A stretch of 64,000 nucleotides of DNA from JASHPR01 sp963833885 (GCA_963833885.1 CAWHZU010000006.1:62001-126000), one strand, 5' to 3'. Positions 1-8,772 are shown, numbered from the stretch's first letter. Made by a program: numbers and translations. The notes: generated by a model not told the origin, from the letters alone.

Positions 1-586
1 TCTCGCTGGCTAGGGATCCACGCGAACGGACGTACTGGATCGAATCAGAAGCTGATGCCCGCCGCGCTGGCCGGGGTGCTGGCGATCATCGGCCGACATC
101 ACCGAGCGCGCCGGCCAGGTCATCGTCACCGGCCAGGAGGCCGCCGAGTACATCACCCGCACCCGGACCGGGAGCGCACCCGGCACACCGTGAACAGCGA
201 CTGTTCCGCCATCCGGCCCGGGAAGGACACTGGGCCGGCCCGTTCCTGGACCTGCTGGCCACCGCCGGGGCCACCACCCCACGATGCCCTTCAGGCCGGG
301 CGACGCGACAGGTCGGGGCGCAGAGGCAGACGGGAGCATCAGCCGCAGCAGCAGGCCGGGCTTCCCGGTGTAGAGCCGGCCCGAAGAGGGAAAGGAGCCG
401 CCCGAGGCGCCCGGCCGGTCCGGCGGTGATGTCGTCCCCGGACGCCGGAGATCGCATGAACGATCGCGAACTGGTCTACACCCCCGCCGGGTCTTGGTAC
501 TCGCCACCGTCACCGAACTGCCCAGCCTGGGGCCGGCCGGTGCGGGCAGCGCGGCGTAGCCCTTTCCCTGCGATTAGATAAACGGC
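1..586. other. Decayed sequence without a convincing gene
   Basis: No frame in this stretch is convincing as a whole gene. Short pieces look like old coding sequence. One lies around 86-192 on the plus strand and reads ADITERAGQVIVTGQEAAEY before a stop. Another, around 498-560, reads RVLVLATVTELPSLGPAGAG before a stop. They are in different frames and end abruptly, so this is most simply a degraded gene, perhaps part of an old mobile or accessory segment next to the tRNA gene. The family is not recognisable. Confidence 0.35.
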
Positions 587-811
587 ATGGCACCTGACGA
601 GAACACGTCGGTAACGGTCAGCCTCACCATTAAGGAGGCAATGGGAATTATCGGTGACCTTGACCACATGGTCCGCCTGAACCGGGCGACCTCCCAGCAA
701 GAAGAGGCGGCCTGGGGACGCACCCGCCCCGGTACGATACGCAAGCTTGTCAGGGCTATAGAGGTGGCCGGCTGGAACGTCACCGGACCGCCGGATGGCC
801 GGTCAAGCTGA
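587..811 (+). CDS. Small hypothetical protein (74 aa)
   Basis: This is a short open frame beginning with ATG and ending TGA, with a protein-like composition: a Ser/Thr/Val-rich start, then a charged, mostly helical segment (NRATSQQEEAAWGR) and a basic patch with KLVRAIEVAGW. It has no membrane segment or signal peptide. I see no clear Shine-Dalgarno sequence, and I do not recognise the family. It stands alone between decayed segments, so it may be the one surviving gene of an accessory island. It could also be a chance frame. Confidence 0.4.
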   Translation: MAPDENTSVTVSLTIKEAMGIIGDLDHMVRLNRATSQQEEAAWGRTRPGTIRKLVRAIEVAGWNVTGPPDGRSS

Positions 812-1045
812 ACGCCGCTGAGCCATTGAACGGCGGCCAGGCGGATCCAGCAGCATCAGGCCGAGCCGACCCCGCGCAGCCTTTCCAGGGTTCAGGCGCG
901 CCATCCTCGCTACATCGCCTACCGGATCGCCCTGTCGCTGGCATCTCCCATGCCAGCAACCACCGCGACCACGGACGCACGCCTTGCCGGATGAACCGTA
1001 GGGAGGCAACCGAGAAAATTGTCATCGATCAGGAGATGAACGGCC
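812..1045. other. Intergenic, nothing recognised
   Basis: I find no supported gene or RNA between the small hypothetical gene and the 3' end of the broken DUF4238 gene. The overlapping frames here lack the codon pattern of the flanking core genes. Confidence 0.4.
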
Positions 1046-2049
1046 TCAGGACGAGGTGGTGATGATTGCGGCTTCCCGGCGAGCGCATGTCGTCGGCCAA
1101 GCAGGTTCTACGCTGAGCAGCGAGCGGGCCAACGGAGCGAGCTCACCAGATGGCCGCATGTAAACGTGTCGGTAGGCGAGCCTTACCGCCAAGGTGTTGT
1201 ATCGCGCGACTTCGTCGGCAGTCGCCTCCCGGGACTTACTGCCTTGCCCGAGGACGACTACGTGATGTGGCGTCAGGGGCAGGGCGATCTCGTCAGCGTT
1301 AGCCAGGCCGACGCCATCGAAGATCCCGAGGCCTCCGTGCCCTTCGCGCATCGCGAGAACCGGGACATCGCCGATTAGAAACTCGCGATCGGGCGCTGCG
1401 AGAATCTTCAGGTCAAAGGACTGAAAGCCGACCCGAGCACGCTGGAACCGGTCCTCGAGACTGACCCGGAGGACGGCGTCGCTGGCAATCAGTTCCTCGA
1501 CCGGCCTGTAGAACTCATCCAGTGCCAGACTCGGGCCGTGCCGGATCGTCCGCCCACCAGCCGAAAGAGTTGACGTGAATCCACTCGAGCATCTGGGGAT
1601 TGTCCCGCCACTTCTGCCGGGCCGCCTCCCTACGCTCCCGCCACGTCGCCTGGTGCAGGGCCGCGGTCGGGATGCTGCGGATGAAGTGCAGGGCGACGGC
1701 ATCGCGGATGATCTCTTCATGAGATGGGTCTGCGATGCGGCCGTCTCGTTTGACCGCCTCTAGCGGCTCGTGGAGTCTGGTCTCCGTCGCGCCCACAGAT
1801 CCTCGGCAGAACTGGAGGCGAAGCGCAGATAGTTAGGGATCTTGCCGAATTGGTCGGCCCGCCGCGGACAAGCCTCCGCTCTGGATGTCGGACGCTGAGG
1901 CTGGCCAGAAGCAGTTCGCCCTTCTTCTTCCACGGCTCGGTGAATTGCTTCAGGGTCACGTTGGAGACGACATGCTGATCCGGCTCGTTCTGCCTAGCGT
2001 CAGGGAACAGCGCGCTGACCCGCCGCAAGATCTCCTGGTTGGAGGTCAT
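1046..2049 (-). pseudogene. DUF4238 family protein, broken by three frameshifts
   Basis: Three minus-strand frames join into one DUF4238-like protein. The N-terminal part starts at ATG 2049 (MTSNQEILRRVSALFPDARQ) and includes the typical early segment HVVSNVTLKQFTEPW. Near 1855 the sense passes to a second frame (GKIPNYLRFASSSAEDLW). Near 1790 it moves to a third (TETRLHEPLEAVKRDG, then HFIRSIPTAALHQATWRERR and NPQMLEWIHVNSFGWW). Near 1540 it moves again to the frame carrying DEFYRPVEELIASDAVLRVS, EFLIGDVPVLAM and ADEIALPLTPHHVVVLGQG, which ends at 1046. The last motifs are the conserved DUF4238 C-terminal half (residual display and LPLTP-type motif). DUF4238 proteins are of uncertain function, often in mobile or defence-rich DNA. 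As written, no full-length product can be made. Confidence 0.75.
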
Positions 2050-2215
2050 CTCTCCGAAAGGCGCTGCACCGGCAGCCACTTCATACACCTGCCGTTTTTG
2101 GGCGCGGACGCCGCCGACCGCCAGAAAGAGACACGAGCGATCTTGCCCCTCAAACTGCCCCTCGTGGACGAGTACGGGTGTCGCACTCTCACGGGCAGCG
2201 GCCCTTGACCTGGGG

Positions 2216-2288
<73 letters not shown>

Positions 2289-2328
2289 TCGGCAGCCGGG
2301 ACGGGAACCGCCCGCAGCGCCACGCCAG

Positions 2329-2334
2329 TGTATA
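2329..2334 (-). promoter_or_regulatory. Possible -10 element of tRNA-Ala
   Basis: Reading the minus strand, TATACA stands 40 nt before the tRNA 5' end, a fair -10 hexamer in G+C-rich surroundings. No good -35 hexamer is visible 16-18 nt upstream, so the call is tentative. It would place initiation just beyond the gpgP stop codon. Confidence 0.3.
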
Positions 2335-2342
2335 GGAAACCG

Positions 2343-3092
2343 TCAGTCGCCGCTTCCGGGTGCCGCTCCCGCCGAACCCGCCAGCGCCGTCTCTTCTTCA
2401 GGTCCGGCCGCGAGCACCGGCACCGGCTCGGGATCGAGGTCCGGCAGCCGGCCGACGTTGTGCTCGAGCAGCCGCCAGTTCCCCCATCGGGTGCCCAGAA
2501 CGGACCACGAGCAGTTGCCCAGCGGGCCGAGGACCCGGTTGCGCTCGGGCAGGCCGAGCAGCCGCGCGATGCCGAGGCCGATCGCTGCCCCGTGGCTGAC
2601 GAGCACCGCCAGCGACCCGTCCACGCTGTCGGTGACCCGCTCGAACACGGCGGACACCCGGTCGGCGACGGCGCTGATCGGCTCGCCGTCCGGAGGGGCC
2701 CACTCCGCGTATGCATCCGGGTAATTCTCCCGGATCTCCCGGTCGGTCAGCCCTTCCCAGGCACCGCCGCCACGCTCTCGCAGGTCCTTGTCGAGCTGCA
2801 CGGGCAGCCCGGTGAGCTCACCCAGGTACCCGGCGGTCTCGGCGGCGCGGACGAGGTCGGAGGAAAAAACCGCATCCGGGTGCATGGCAGCCAGATAGCG
2901 GGCGGCGTGGCGCGCCTGCTCGCGCCCGGTCTCGTCCAGCGAGATGTCGCTGTGGCCCTGGAACCGGCGCTCCGCGTTCCACGCCGTCTGCCCGTGCCGC
3001 CAGAGCACAAGCCTCAGCATTGGCCCCGCGGCGCGGTCCGGCCCGACGCCCACCGCAGGCTGACCGGGCGCGGCGGGCTTATCTCCCGCCAT
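2343..3092 (-). CDS. gpgP: Histidine phosphatase family protein, GpgP-like
   Basis: This is a 249-aa phosphoglycerate-mutase-fold phosphatase. The catalytic RHG triplet is at residues 32-34 (LVLWRHGQTAWN) and the second catalytic histidine lies in VSHGAAIGLG. The substrate-loop segment DLRERGGGAWEGLT matches the family. The first 24 residues are Pro/Ala-rich and have no counterpart in the fold, so Met25 (about 3020) is an alternative start. The gene lies 2 bp behind rsfS, the same order as Rv2421c-Rv2420c-Rv2419c in Mycobacterium, where the third gene is glucosyl-3-phosphoglycerate phosphatase. That supports the name by synteny. The substrate is inferred, and a broader phosphatase role is possible. 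Confidence 0.8.
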   Translation of the reverse strand: MAGDKPAAPGQPAVGVGPDRAAGPMLRLVLWRHGQTAWNAERRFQGHSDISLDETGREQARHAARYLAAMHPDAVFSSDLVRAAETAGYLGELTGLPVQLDKDLRERGGGAWEGLTDREIRENYPDAYAEWAPPDGEPISAVADRVSAVFERVTDSVDGSLAVLVSHGAAIGLGIARLLGLPERNRVLGPLGNCSWSVLGTRWGNWRLLEHNVGRLPDLDPEPVPVLAAGPEEETALAGSAGAAPGSGD

Positions 3093-3094
3093 GC

Positions 3095-3502
3095 TCAGCG
3101 CTGCCTGTTACCGGGCGAACCCGGTCGGCGCGCCCCGGCGATGGCGGGCTCGGGCAGCGGTATCTGCGGGCAGTCCTTCCACAGCCGTTCGAGCGCGTAG
3201 AACACGCGCTCCTCGGCGTGCTGCACATGGATGACTACGTCGATGTAGTCGAGCAGCACCCAGCGTCCTTCACGCTCGCCCTCGCGGCGGACCGGCTTGG
3301 CGCCGACCCGGCGCAGCTTCTCCTCGATCTCGTCCACGACCGACCTGACCTGGCGGTCATTCGATGCGGAGCAGAGCAGAAACGCGTCCGTGATTACGAG
3401 CTGGTCGCTGACGTCGTAGGCGATGATGTCTGTTGCGAGCTTGTCCGCCGCTGCCGCAGCGGCGATCTCCACGAGCTCGACGGCCCTTGGGGTGGCTGTC
3501 AC
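3095..3502 (-). CDS. rsfS: Ribosome silencing factor RsfS
   Basis: This 135-aa protein of the Iojap/RsfS/DUF143 family starts at GTG. It has the typical core: an Ala-rich N-terminal helix, then DIIAYDVSDQLVITDAFLLCSAS, then the basic-acidic block VRREGEREGRWVLLDYIDVVIHV and a C-terminal YALERLWKD. RsfS binds ribosomal protein uL14 on the 50S subunit and blocks subunit joining when nutrients are scarce. The length fits the family apart from a short Pro/Arg-rich tail. It stands between nadD upstream and the phosphatase gene downstream, probably in one transcript. Confidence 0.93.
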   Translation of the reverse strand: MTATPRAVELVEIAAAAAADKLATDIIAYDVSDQLVITDAFLLCSASNDRQVRSVVDEIEEKLRRVGAKPVRREGEREGRWVLLDYIDVVIHVQHAEERVFYALERLWKDCPQIPLPEPAIAGARRPGSPGNRQR

Positions 3503-3611
3503 GTGTGCTGCTCGTCCTCCTCGAACTCAGCTCTTGTCTCTACCATCGCACATCAGCAGGCGACGTGGCACTGCGCAGTTCAGGGTATCCCGCATTGGTG
3601 CATGATCCGGC

Positions 3612-4238
3612 TCAGCCGCGCCGCGGGGCCACGTCCGCTTTCCGGTAGAGCGTCCGTTTGGAGATGTACTGCACGATTCCGTCCGGCACCAGGTACCAGA
3701 TCGGCTCCCCCGCCTCGACGCGCTGCCGGCACGTGGTCGACGAGATCGCCAGCGCGGGGATCTCGATCAGGCTGACCCGGTCGTCGGGCAGGCCGGCCCC
3801 GCTCAGGTGGTGGCCGGGCCGGGTGCAGCCGACGAAATGTGCCAGCTTGAAGAGTTCGTCCGCATCCTGCCACGTCATGATCTGCTGCAGCGCGTCCGCG
3901 CCGGTGATGAAGAAGAACTCCGCGTCCGGCCTGCGTGTCGCCCGCAGGTCGCGCAGGGTGTCAATGGTGTACGTCGGCCCGGGCCGGTCGATGTCCACCC
4001 GGCTGACCGAGAACCGCGGGTTCGAGGCCGTCGCGATCACGGTCATCAGGTAGCGGTCCTCCGACGCGGAGACCTGGCGGCCCTCTTTCTGCCAGGGCTG
4101 CCCCGTGGGCACGAAGATCACTTCGTCCAGCGCGAAGAAGTGCCCGACCTCGCTCGCCGCCACCAGGTGCCCGTGATGGATGGGATCGAAGGTGCCGCCC
4201 ATCACTCCGATGCGCCTGGCGGTGTGCCCGTCGTCCAT
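3612..4238 (-). CDS. nadD: Nicotinate-nucleotide adenylyltransferase NadD
   Basis: This 208-aa enzyme joins ATP and nicotinate mononucleotide to give deamido-NAD in NAD synthesis. The nucleotidyltransferase signature GGTFDPIHHGH is at residues 14-24. The substrate-binding segment has VPTGQPWQK, and the C-terminal ATP-site motif is ISSTTCRQRV. The length is normal. In many actinomycetes proB, proA and a LytR-type gene lie between obgE and rsfS around nadD. Here nadD is followed by rsfS after 109 bp and preceded by an AMP-binding ligase gene. Confidence 0.95.
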   Translation of the reverse strand: MDDGHTARRIGVMGGTFDPIHHGHLVAASEVGHFFALDEVIFVPTGQPWQKEGRQVSASEDRYLMTVIATASNPRFSVSRVDIDRPGPTYTIDTLRDLRATRRPDAEFFFITGADALQQIMTWQDADELFKLAHFVGCTRPGHHLSGAGLPDDRVSLIEIPALAISSTTCRQRVEAGEPIWYLVPDGIVQYISKRTLYRKADVAPRRG

Positions 4239-4318
4239 AAAGCGACTCTAAAGGCAAGCCCCGTCAGCCCGTCGCTAGCTCCCCAGATGCCGGATCTAGA
4301 AGGCCACCGAAGAACGGA

Positions 4319-5665
4319 TCACACGAGGCCGGGCAGCGGCGGCTCGCCATCCGCCCACCGGCGCAGCCGGACCGCCTTGCCGACCTCGCTGCGCGGCACG
4401 GTCCCCGCGGCGAGCACCCGGACGGCGACACCAACGCCAAGCTGCTCTCGCAGCCGCGACTCGAGTTCCGCTGCCGACGGCATCGGCGCGGAGCCACGCG
4501 TTCCAGGTTCTATACAGGCCAGCAGGCGCGACGGGATCTCGCGCTCGTCGAGGACGAGAAGGTAGTCGGGGGCTATGGCGGGATCGGCGAGCAGCACCCG
4601 CTCCACCTCGCTCGGGTAGACGTTCACCCCCCTGAGCACCAGCATGTCGTCGCGGCGGCCGGCGATCTTGCTCATCTTCACCAGTGTCCGGCCGCAGGCG
4701 CAGATGCCGCGGCGCAGCGTGGCGATGTCGGCGGTCCGGTACCGCAGCAGCGGCAGCGCCTCCTTGGTAACCGTGGTGAACACGAGCTCCCCCGGCGTCC
4801 CGTCCGGCACCGGCTGGCCGTTGGCCGGATCGACGGCCTCGACCAGGAAGTGATCCTCGTTGACGTGCAGCCCGTCGGCGGCCACCACGCACTCCGCCGC
4901 GACGCCGGGCCCGATCACCTCGGACAGGCCGTAGATGTCCAGGGCCCGCAGGCCGAGCAGTTCCTCGATCCTGCCGCGCATGGCGTCGGTCCAGGGCTCC
5001 GCGCCAAAGAGGCCCGCGGACAGCCGCAGCCCTTCGCCGGGCCCGTAGCCCGCCTCGGCCAGCGCCTCGCCGAGCCGGATGGCGTAAGAGGGCGTGCAGG
5101 TCAGGATGTCCGGCTGCAGGTCGCGCAGCAGGGTCACCTGGCGCGCGGTCATCCCGCCGGATACCGGCAGCACCGTGGCGCCGAGCTCGATCGCGCCCTG
5201 ATGGATGCCGAGGCCGCCGGTGAACAGGCCGTAACCATATGCGTTGTGCACCAGGCTGCCCGGCCCGGCGCCGGCCGCGGCCAGGGCTCTGGCGCACATC
5301 CGCGCCCACAGCTTCAGGTCGGCCAGGGTGTAGCCGACCAGCGTGGGCCGCCCGCCGGTCCCGCTCGAGCCGTGCAGCGCGACGACCTCCTCCCGCGGGA
5401 CCGCGAACATCCCGAACGGATAGCCGCGCCACAGGTCGTCCTTGCCGGTCATCGGGAGCCGCGCCAGGTCCGCCAGCGTGACGTCCGCGCCGCCGGTGAC
5501 GCCCGCGTCCGTGAGCCTCCCCGCCTGGACCCCGTCGGCGGCGAGCAGCCGGCCGATCAGGCCGCGCAGCCGGCTCTGCTGCAGCCCGGCGAGCTGCTCC
5601 GCGGGCATCGACTCGGCATCAGGCTCAAACATGCGCACCGCTACTTCCTCGGTCATGTGCTGCAT
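4319..5665 (-). CDS. Phenylacetate-CoA ligase family (adenylate-forming) protein
   Basis: This protein of up to 448 aa belongs to the PaaK branch of adenylate-forming enzymes. The Ser/Gly-rich ATP loop HGSSGTGGRPTLVGYT, the segment PMTGKDDLWRGYPFG, the Y-G-(L)SEV motif (DIYGLSEVIGPG) and the C-terminal hinge motif GRRDDMLVLRGVNVYPSEVE are all seen. It should activate an aromatic or other carboxylic acid as an acyl-CoA in the cytoplasm. No other phenylacetate-degradation genes are near, so the substrate is unknown. The start is uncertain: GAGGAAG stands 5 bp before a GTG at about 5638, giving a shorter form. It is divergent from the M48 protease gene. Confidence 0.85.
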   Translation of the reverse strand: MQHMTEEVAVRMFEPDAESMPAEQLAGLQQSRLRGLIGRLLAADGVQAGRLTDAGVTGGADVTLADLARLPMTGKDDLWRGYPFGMFAVPREEVVALHGSSGTGGRPTLVGYTLADLKLWARMCARALAAAGAGPGSLVHNAYGYGLFTGGLGIHQGAIELGATVLPVSGGMTARQVTLLRDLQPDILTCTPSYAIRLGEALAEAGYGPGEGLRLSAGLFGAEPWTDAMRGRIEELLGLRALDIYGLSEVIGPGVAAECVVAADGLHVNEDHFLVEAVDPANGQPVPDGTPGELVFTTVTKEALPLLRYRTADIATLRRGICACGRTLVKMSKIAGRRDDMLVLRGVNVYPSEVERVLLADPAIAPDYLLVLDEREIPSRLLACIEPGTRGSAPMPSAAELESRLREQLGVGVAVRVLAAGTVPRSEVGKAVRLRRWADGEPPLPGLV

Positions 5666-5735
5666 TCTCGCGCCCCGCCCGCCGTCCGCGCACCCAGGCG
5701 CCGCCCGCGGGGCTTCCCCTGCATGATCTTTTTTG

Positions 5736-5774
5736 GGGGAGGATTGTCAGTCGATAGAGCTGAAAATCCTCCCC
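5736..5774. repeat. 10-bp perfect inverted repeat in a divergent promoter region
   Basis: GGGGAGGATT at 5736-5745 is repeated inverted as AATCCTCCCC at 5765-5774, with a 19-nt spacer. The T-run lies 5' of it on the plus strand, so it does not look like an intrinsic terminator in either direction. It lies between two divergent genes, about 70 bp from each start, as expected for an operator or a paired regulatory site. Confidence 0.5.
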
Positions 5775-5845
5775 GGTAGGCGATCCAGAACGGGCGCGGG
5801 GCCAAGCGGATCGAGATATTGCGCGTTTGGCCATACCATGGCTGC

Positions 5846-6880
5846 ATGACTTCTGTGCCTGACCGCTCCCGGGTTCGTCTGCCCGGTATCAGCTCCCGCG
5901 CCTACGAACATCCGGCAGACCGCTCCGCCCTGGTGGCGCTGCGCAAGCTGTCCGGATTCGACACCCTGCTCCGCCGCCTGGCTGGGCTGTTCAACGACCG
6001 CAGCCTGCGGCTCATGTTCCTCGCCAGCTCGGTGCGCGCGTCCGAGCAGCAGTTCCCGCAGCTGTACCAGTCGCTGCTGGATGGCTGCTACATCCTTGAC
6101 CTGCCGACGGTCCCGGAGCTGTTCATCTCCCAGGACCCGATGGTCAACGCGATGGCCCTGGGCGCGGACAAGCCGTTCATCGTGATCACGACCGGCATGG
6201 TCGACCTGATGGACGCCGAGGAGATCCGGTTCGTGATCGGGCATGAGCTCGGTCACGTGCTGTCCGGGCACGCCGTGTACCGGACGATGCTCTACCACCT
6301 CCTCAACCTGGTCACGCGGATCGCCTGGCTGCCCATCGTGCTCCCGGCCCGGGGAGTGATCTGGGCCCTCGAGGAGTGGTACCGCAAGTCCGAGCTGTCC
6401 TGCGACCGCGCTGGCCTGCTGGCCGGCCAGGACATCGATGCCGCGCGCCGCGCGCTGATGAAGACGGCGGGCGGGTCCCGGCTGGTCGAATTCAACTCGG
6501 ACGCGTTCCACCAGCAGGCTCGCGAGTACGACGCCGTTCCCGACGTCCGTGACGGCCTGCTCAAGCTGCTGCAGCTGCAGGGCACCACGCACCCGTTCGC
6601 GGTGATCCGGTTCGCGGAGCTGGACCGCTGGGCCGACACCGGGGATTACCCCAACATCCTGGCGGGCAACTACCCGCGCCGGGAGGACGATCCCGACGCC
6701 TCGGTGGGTGACGAGTTCAAGGCGGCCGCCAAGTCATACCAGGACTCGTGGAGCCGGTCGGCGGACCCGCTCATCGGCGCGGTCCGCGGGGTGGCCGAGA
6801 CCGCGGCCGGTGCCGGGCAGCGTCTGTTCGGCGGCCTCGGCGGCCGCCGGGACGACGACGACAGCAGCAGCAGCAACTAA
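5846..6880 (+). CDS. M48 family metalloprotease
   Basis: This is a zinc protease of 344 aa if ATG 5846 is the start; an ATA/GTG-type extension upstream is unlikely. HELGH at residues 133-137 supplies two zinc ligands and the catalytic Glu. The third ligand is Glu183 in ELSCDRAGLL, where D187 completes the family's ExxxD pattern. One hydrophobic segment (IAWLPIVLPARGVIWAL, about 158-175) lies between the two motifs, as in HtpX/M48B-like proteins, but the N-terminal transmembrane helices of HtpX are absent. The C-terminus is Gly-rich and ends in acidic and serine runs (DDDDSSSSN), probably disordered. It may be a membrane-associated quality-control protease; the substrate is unknown. Confidence 0.88.
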   Translation: MTSVPDRSRVRLPGISSRAYEHPADRSALVALRKLSGFDTLLRRLAGLFNDRSLRLMFLASSVRASEQQFPQLYQSLLDGCYILDLPTVPELFISQDPMVNAMALGADKPFIVITTGMVDLMDAEEIRFVIGHELGHVLSGHAVYRTMLYHLLNLVTRIAWLPIVLPARGVIWALEEWYRKSELSCDRAGLLAGQDIDAARRALMKTAGGSRLVEFNSDAFHQQAREYDAVPDVRDGLLKLLQLQGTTHPFAVIRFAELDRWADTGDYPNILAGNYPRREDDPDASVGDEFKAAAKSYQDSWSRSADPLIGAVRGVAETAAGAGQRLFGGLGGRRDDDDSSSSN

Positions 6881-7073
6881 CCGAACCGGCACCGGCGCAT
6901 TGCGAATTCCACGGACTGTGGACGGATCTGTGGATAGCGCGGTGGAAATGCCGGTAAGCGCAGGGGATAACTAAAGGTGTCCTGTGGATGGCCAAAGAAT
7001 CTTGAAATAGCTTCGGGAAACCCCTTGTGCCAGGTCAGGCTGAGGTTGTAGAAATTCACTCACCACCAAAACG
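6881..7073. other. Intergenic stretch between M48 gene and structured leader
   Basis: No gene is seen. The stretch is less G+C-rich than its surroundings and has no strong hairpin after the protease stop codon. Confidence 0.4.
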
Positions 7074-7248
7074 GGTGCCGATCCCGGGGGCAACTCCAGG
7101 AAACGGCCGAGGAGCCGGGTAACCGGCACCGAGGGCGGGCGCCCGGCGGCGGTGGGCGGCCAGGCAGCGCAGAGCAGCCGAGCAATCGGTTCGCTAAGCG
7201 CGGCAGGGCCGGGCGAGGCCCCTGCATCTCATACATGTAGGGGCCTCG
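7074..7248 (+). ncRNA. Candidate structured RNA or leader of unknown class
   Basis: Nested pairing can be read directly. GGTGCCG (7074-7080) pairs with CGGCACC (7124-7130), CCCGG (7083-7087) with CCGGG (7115-7119), and CTCC (7094-7097) with GGAG (7111-7114). This leaves a 6-nt bulge GGGCAA and a 13-nt loop. Further on, a 14-bp hairpin with one G-U pair joins 7214-7227 to 7235-7248 around loop CTCATAC. It precedes the ECF41-type promoter, so it is either a separate small RNA ending at the second hairpin or the 3' tail of the protease transcript. It does not match the riboswitch consensus sequences I know. Confidence 0.35.
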
Positions 7249-7276
7249 TCGCATTCTCGGATGAGCTGGGCGTGAC

Positions 7277-7303
7277 TGTAACGTTCGCTGGCCCGGCGGT
7301 GTC
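7277..7303 (+). promoter_or_regulatory. Probable ECF41-type promoter
   Basis: TGTAACG (7277-7283), a 16-nt spacer and TGTC (7300-7303) resemble the ECF41 target pattern TGTCACA-N16-CGTC known from Bacillus and Rhodobacter work. It lies 37 bp before the start of the decarboxylase-like gene that overlaps the sigma-factor gene. This fits autoregulation of the module. Confidence 0.5.
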
Positions 7304-7339
7304 TTCATGCCGAACAGGCAAACGCCCAAGGAGGACACC

Positions 7340-7915
7340 ATGGCGCTACGCATCCCGAAGGCTCAGCTGCCCGCCGAGCTCCGAGAGAACATGATCAAGC
7401 AGCTGGGCGCCGTGCCCGAACCCGTCGAGGTGACGTACAACAACCCCAGTGTGGCCCTGTCCAGCCAGGAGTTCTCGGCCAAGATGGCCACGTGGGACGC
7501 GGCGGACGCCAGCCTCAAGACGTTCGCGCACATGGCCGTCGCTGCGCAGGTCGGCTGCAGCTGGTGCCTCGACGTCAACTACTTCCTGGCGATGAACCAT
7601 AACCTGGACCTGGCCAAGGCGAGTCAGGTGCCGCGCTGGCGGGAGTCGGCGGTGTTCACGCCGCTGGAGCGGGACGTGCTGGAGTACGCCGAGGCTATGA
7701 CCAGGACGCCGACGACCGTCACCGACGAGCTGTCTGCGATTCTGCTGGAGCGGCTTGGCCCCGCGGCGCTGGTCGAGCTCACCGTCTTCATCGGCGTTGC
7801 CAACATGGGGACTCGCGTCAACACGGCGCACGGCATCACATCGCAGGGCTACTCGGATGCCTGCGAGATTCCGCTGGCCAGTGGCTCCGAGAAGCCAGCC
7901 GTGTCGTCGGCATGA
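7340..7915 (+). CDS. Carboxymuconolactone decarboxylase / AhpD-like protein
   Basis: This is a 191-aa protein of the CMD/AhpD fold. The start is ATG 7340, since a strong AAGGAGG stands 6 bp upstream. The redox motif is CSWC at residues 73-76 (VGCSWCLDVN), preceded by an Ala-rich helix and followed by the family helix ending FIGVANMGTRVN. CMD proteins carrying CxxC often act as peroxidase or thiol-redox proteins. The gene overlaps the sigma-factor gene by ATGA. ECF41 sigma factors are characteristically linked to CMD-like, oxidoreductase or epimerase genes, so this is the likely target and partner. The chemical substrate is unknown. Confidence 0.88.
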   Translation: MALRIPKAQLPAELRENMIKQLGAVPEPVEVTYNNPSVALSSQEFSAKMATWDAADASLKTFAHMAVAAQVGCSWCLDVNYFLAMNHNLDLAKASQVPRWRESAVFTPLERDVLEYAEAMTRTPTTVTDELSAILLERLGPAALVELTVFIGVANMGTRVNTAHGITSQGYSDACEIPLASGSEKPAVSSA

Positions 7916-8772
7916 CCGAGGACCCGTTCGTCGCCCACCGCAGCCTGCTGTTCACGGTCGCTTACGAGATGCTCGGGTCGGCAGCCGACGCGGAGGACGT
8001 GCTGCAGGAGTCCTGGCTGCGGTGGGCCGACGTCGACCGAGCGCAGGTGCGCAACCCGCGGGCGTACCTCGTCCAGATCGTCACCCGCCAAGCGCTCAAC
8101 CACTTGCGGACGTTGTCGCGCAGCCGCGAGGACTACGTTGGCGAGTGGCTGCCGGAACCGCTGCTGACCAGCCCTGACGTCGCCGAGGACGTCGAACTGG
8201 CGGAAAGCGTCTCGATCGCGATGCTGACCGTACTGGAGACTCTGGCGCCGACGGAGCGGGCGGTGTTCGTGCTCCGCGAGGTCTTCGACATGTCATACGG
8301 CGAAATCGCCGGGGCCATCGGAAAGTCCGCGGCCACGGTGCGGCAGATCGCGCTGCGGGCCCGCGACCATGTGGCGGCCCGGCAGCCGAGGATGCGGGTG
8401 AGCCGGGGGGAGCAGCAGGCCGTGGTGGAGCGGTTCCTGGCGGCGTTGCGAACCGGGCAGTTGCAGGAGCTGATGGAGGTCATGGCGCCGGACGTGGTCC
8501 TGATCGCCGACGGCGGCGGGCTCGCGGCCGCCACGCTGGCCCCGGTCCATGGCGCCGAACTGGTGGCAAGGGTGCTCGCGCGCGCGAGCCGGTCCTCGTT
8601 CTGGTCGACGATCGTGTTGCTCAATGGCGCGCCCGCGGGCCGGATCGAGGTCGCAGGCGAGCCCAGCGCGGTGAACCTCGTGGTGGAGGACGGGCGCGTC
8701 GCCCGGGTCTACCTGTTCCGAAACCCGCTGAAGCTGACGCGGCTGGACGAGCCGGCCGACCTCGCCCGGTGA
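7912..8772 (+). CDS. RNA polymerase sigma factor, ECF41 (SigJ-like) group
   Basis: The 286-aa protein has region sigma2 at about residues 5-70 (AEDVLQESWLRW), the conserved linker motif WLPEPL at 79-84 and region sigma4 at about 105-160 (LAPTERAVFVLREVF, then the recognition helix in KSAATVRQIALRAR). A SnoaL/NTF2-like C-terminal extension follows to residue 286. That extension is the hallmark of ECF41 and replaces an anti-sigma factor by acting on the sigma factor in cis. Two motifs differ slightly from the usual form: DGGG at 200-203 is followed by L rather than K, and the end has NPLKL instead of NPDKL. It overlaps the CMD-like gene by four bases. Confidence 0.93.
   Translation: MTEDPFVAHRSLLFTVAYEMLGSAADAEDVLQESWLRWADVDRAQVRNPRAYLVQIVTRQALNHLRTLSRSREDYVGEWLPEPLLTSPDVAEDVELAESVSIAMLTVLETLAPTERAVFVLREVFDMSYGEIAGAIGKSAATVRQIALRARDHVAARQPRMRVSRGEQQAVVERFLAALRTGQLQELMEVMAPDVVLIADGGGLAAATLAPVHGAELVARVLARASRSSFWSTIVLLNGAPAGRIEVAGEPSAVNLVVEDGRVARVYLFRNPLKLTRLDEPADLAR

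Noticed and set aside
7060..7250. A c-di-AMP (ydaO), cobalamin or c-di-GMP riboswitch
   Set aside because: Conserved blocks of these classes are not present, although the region is clearly foldable.
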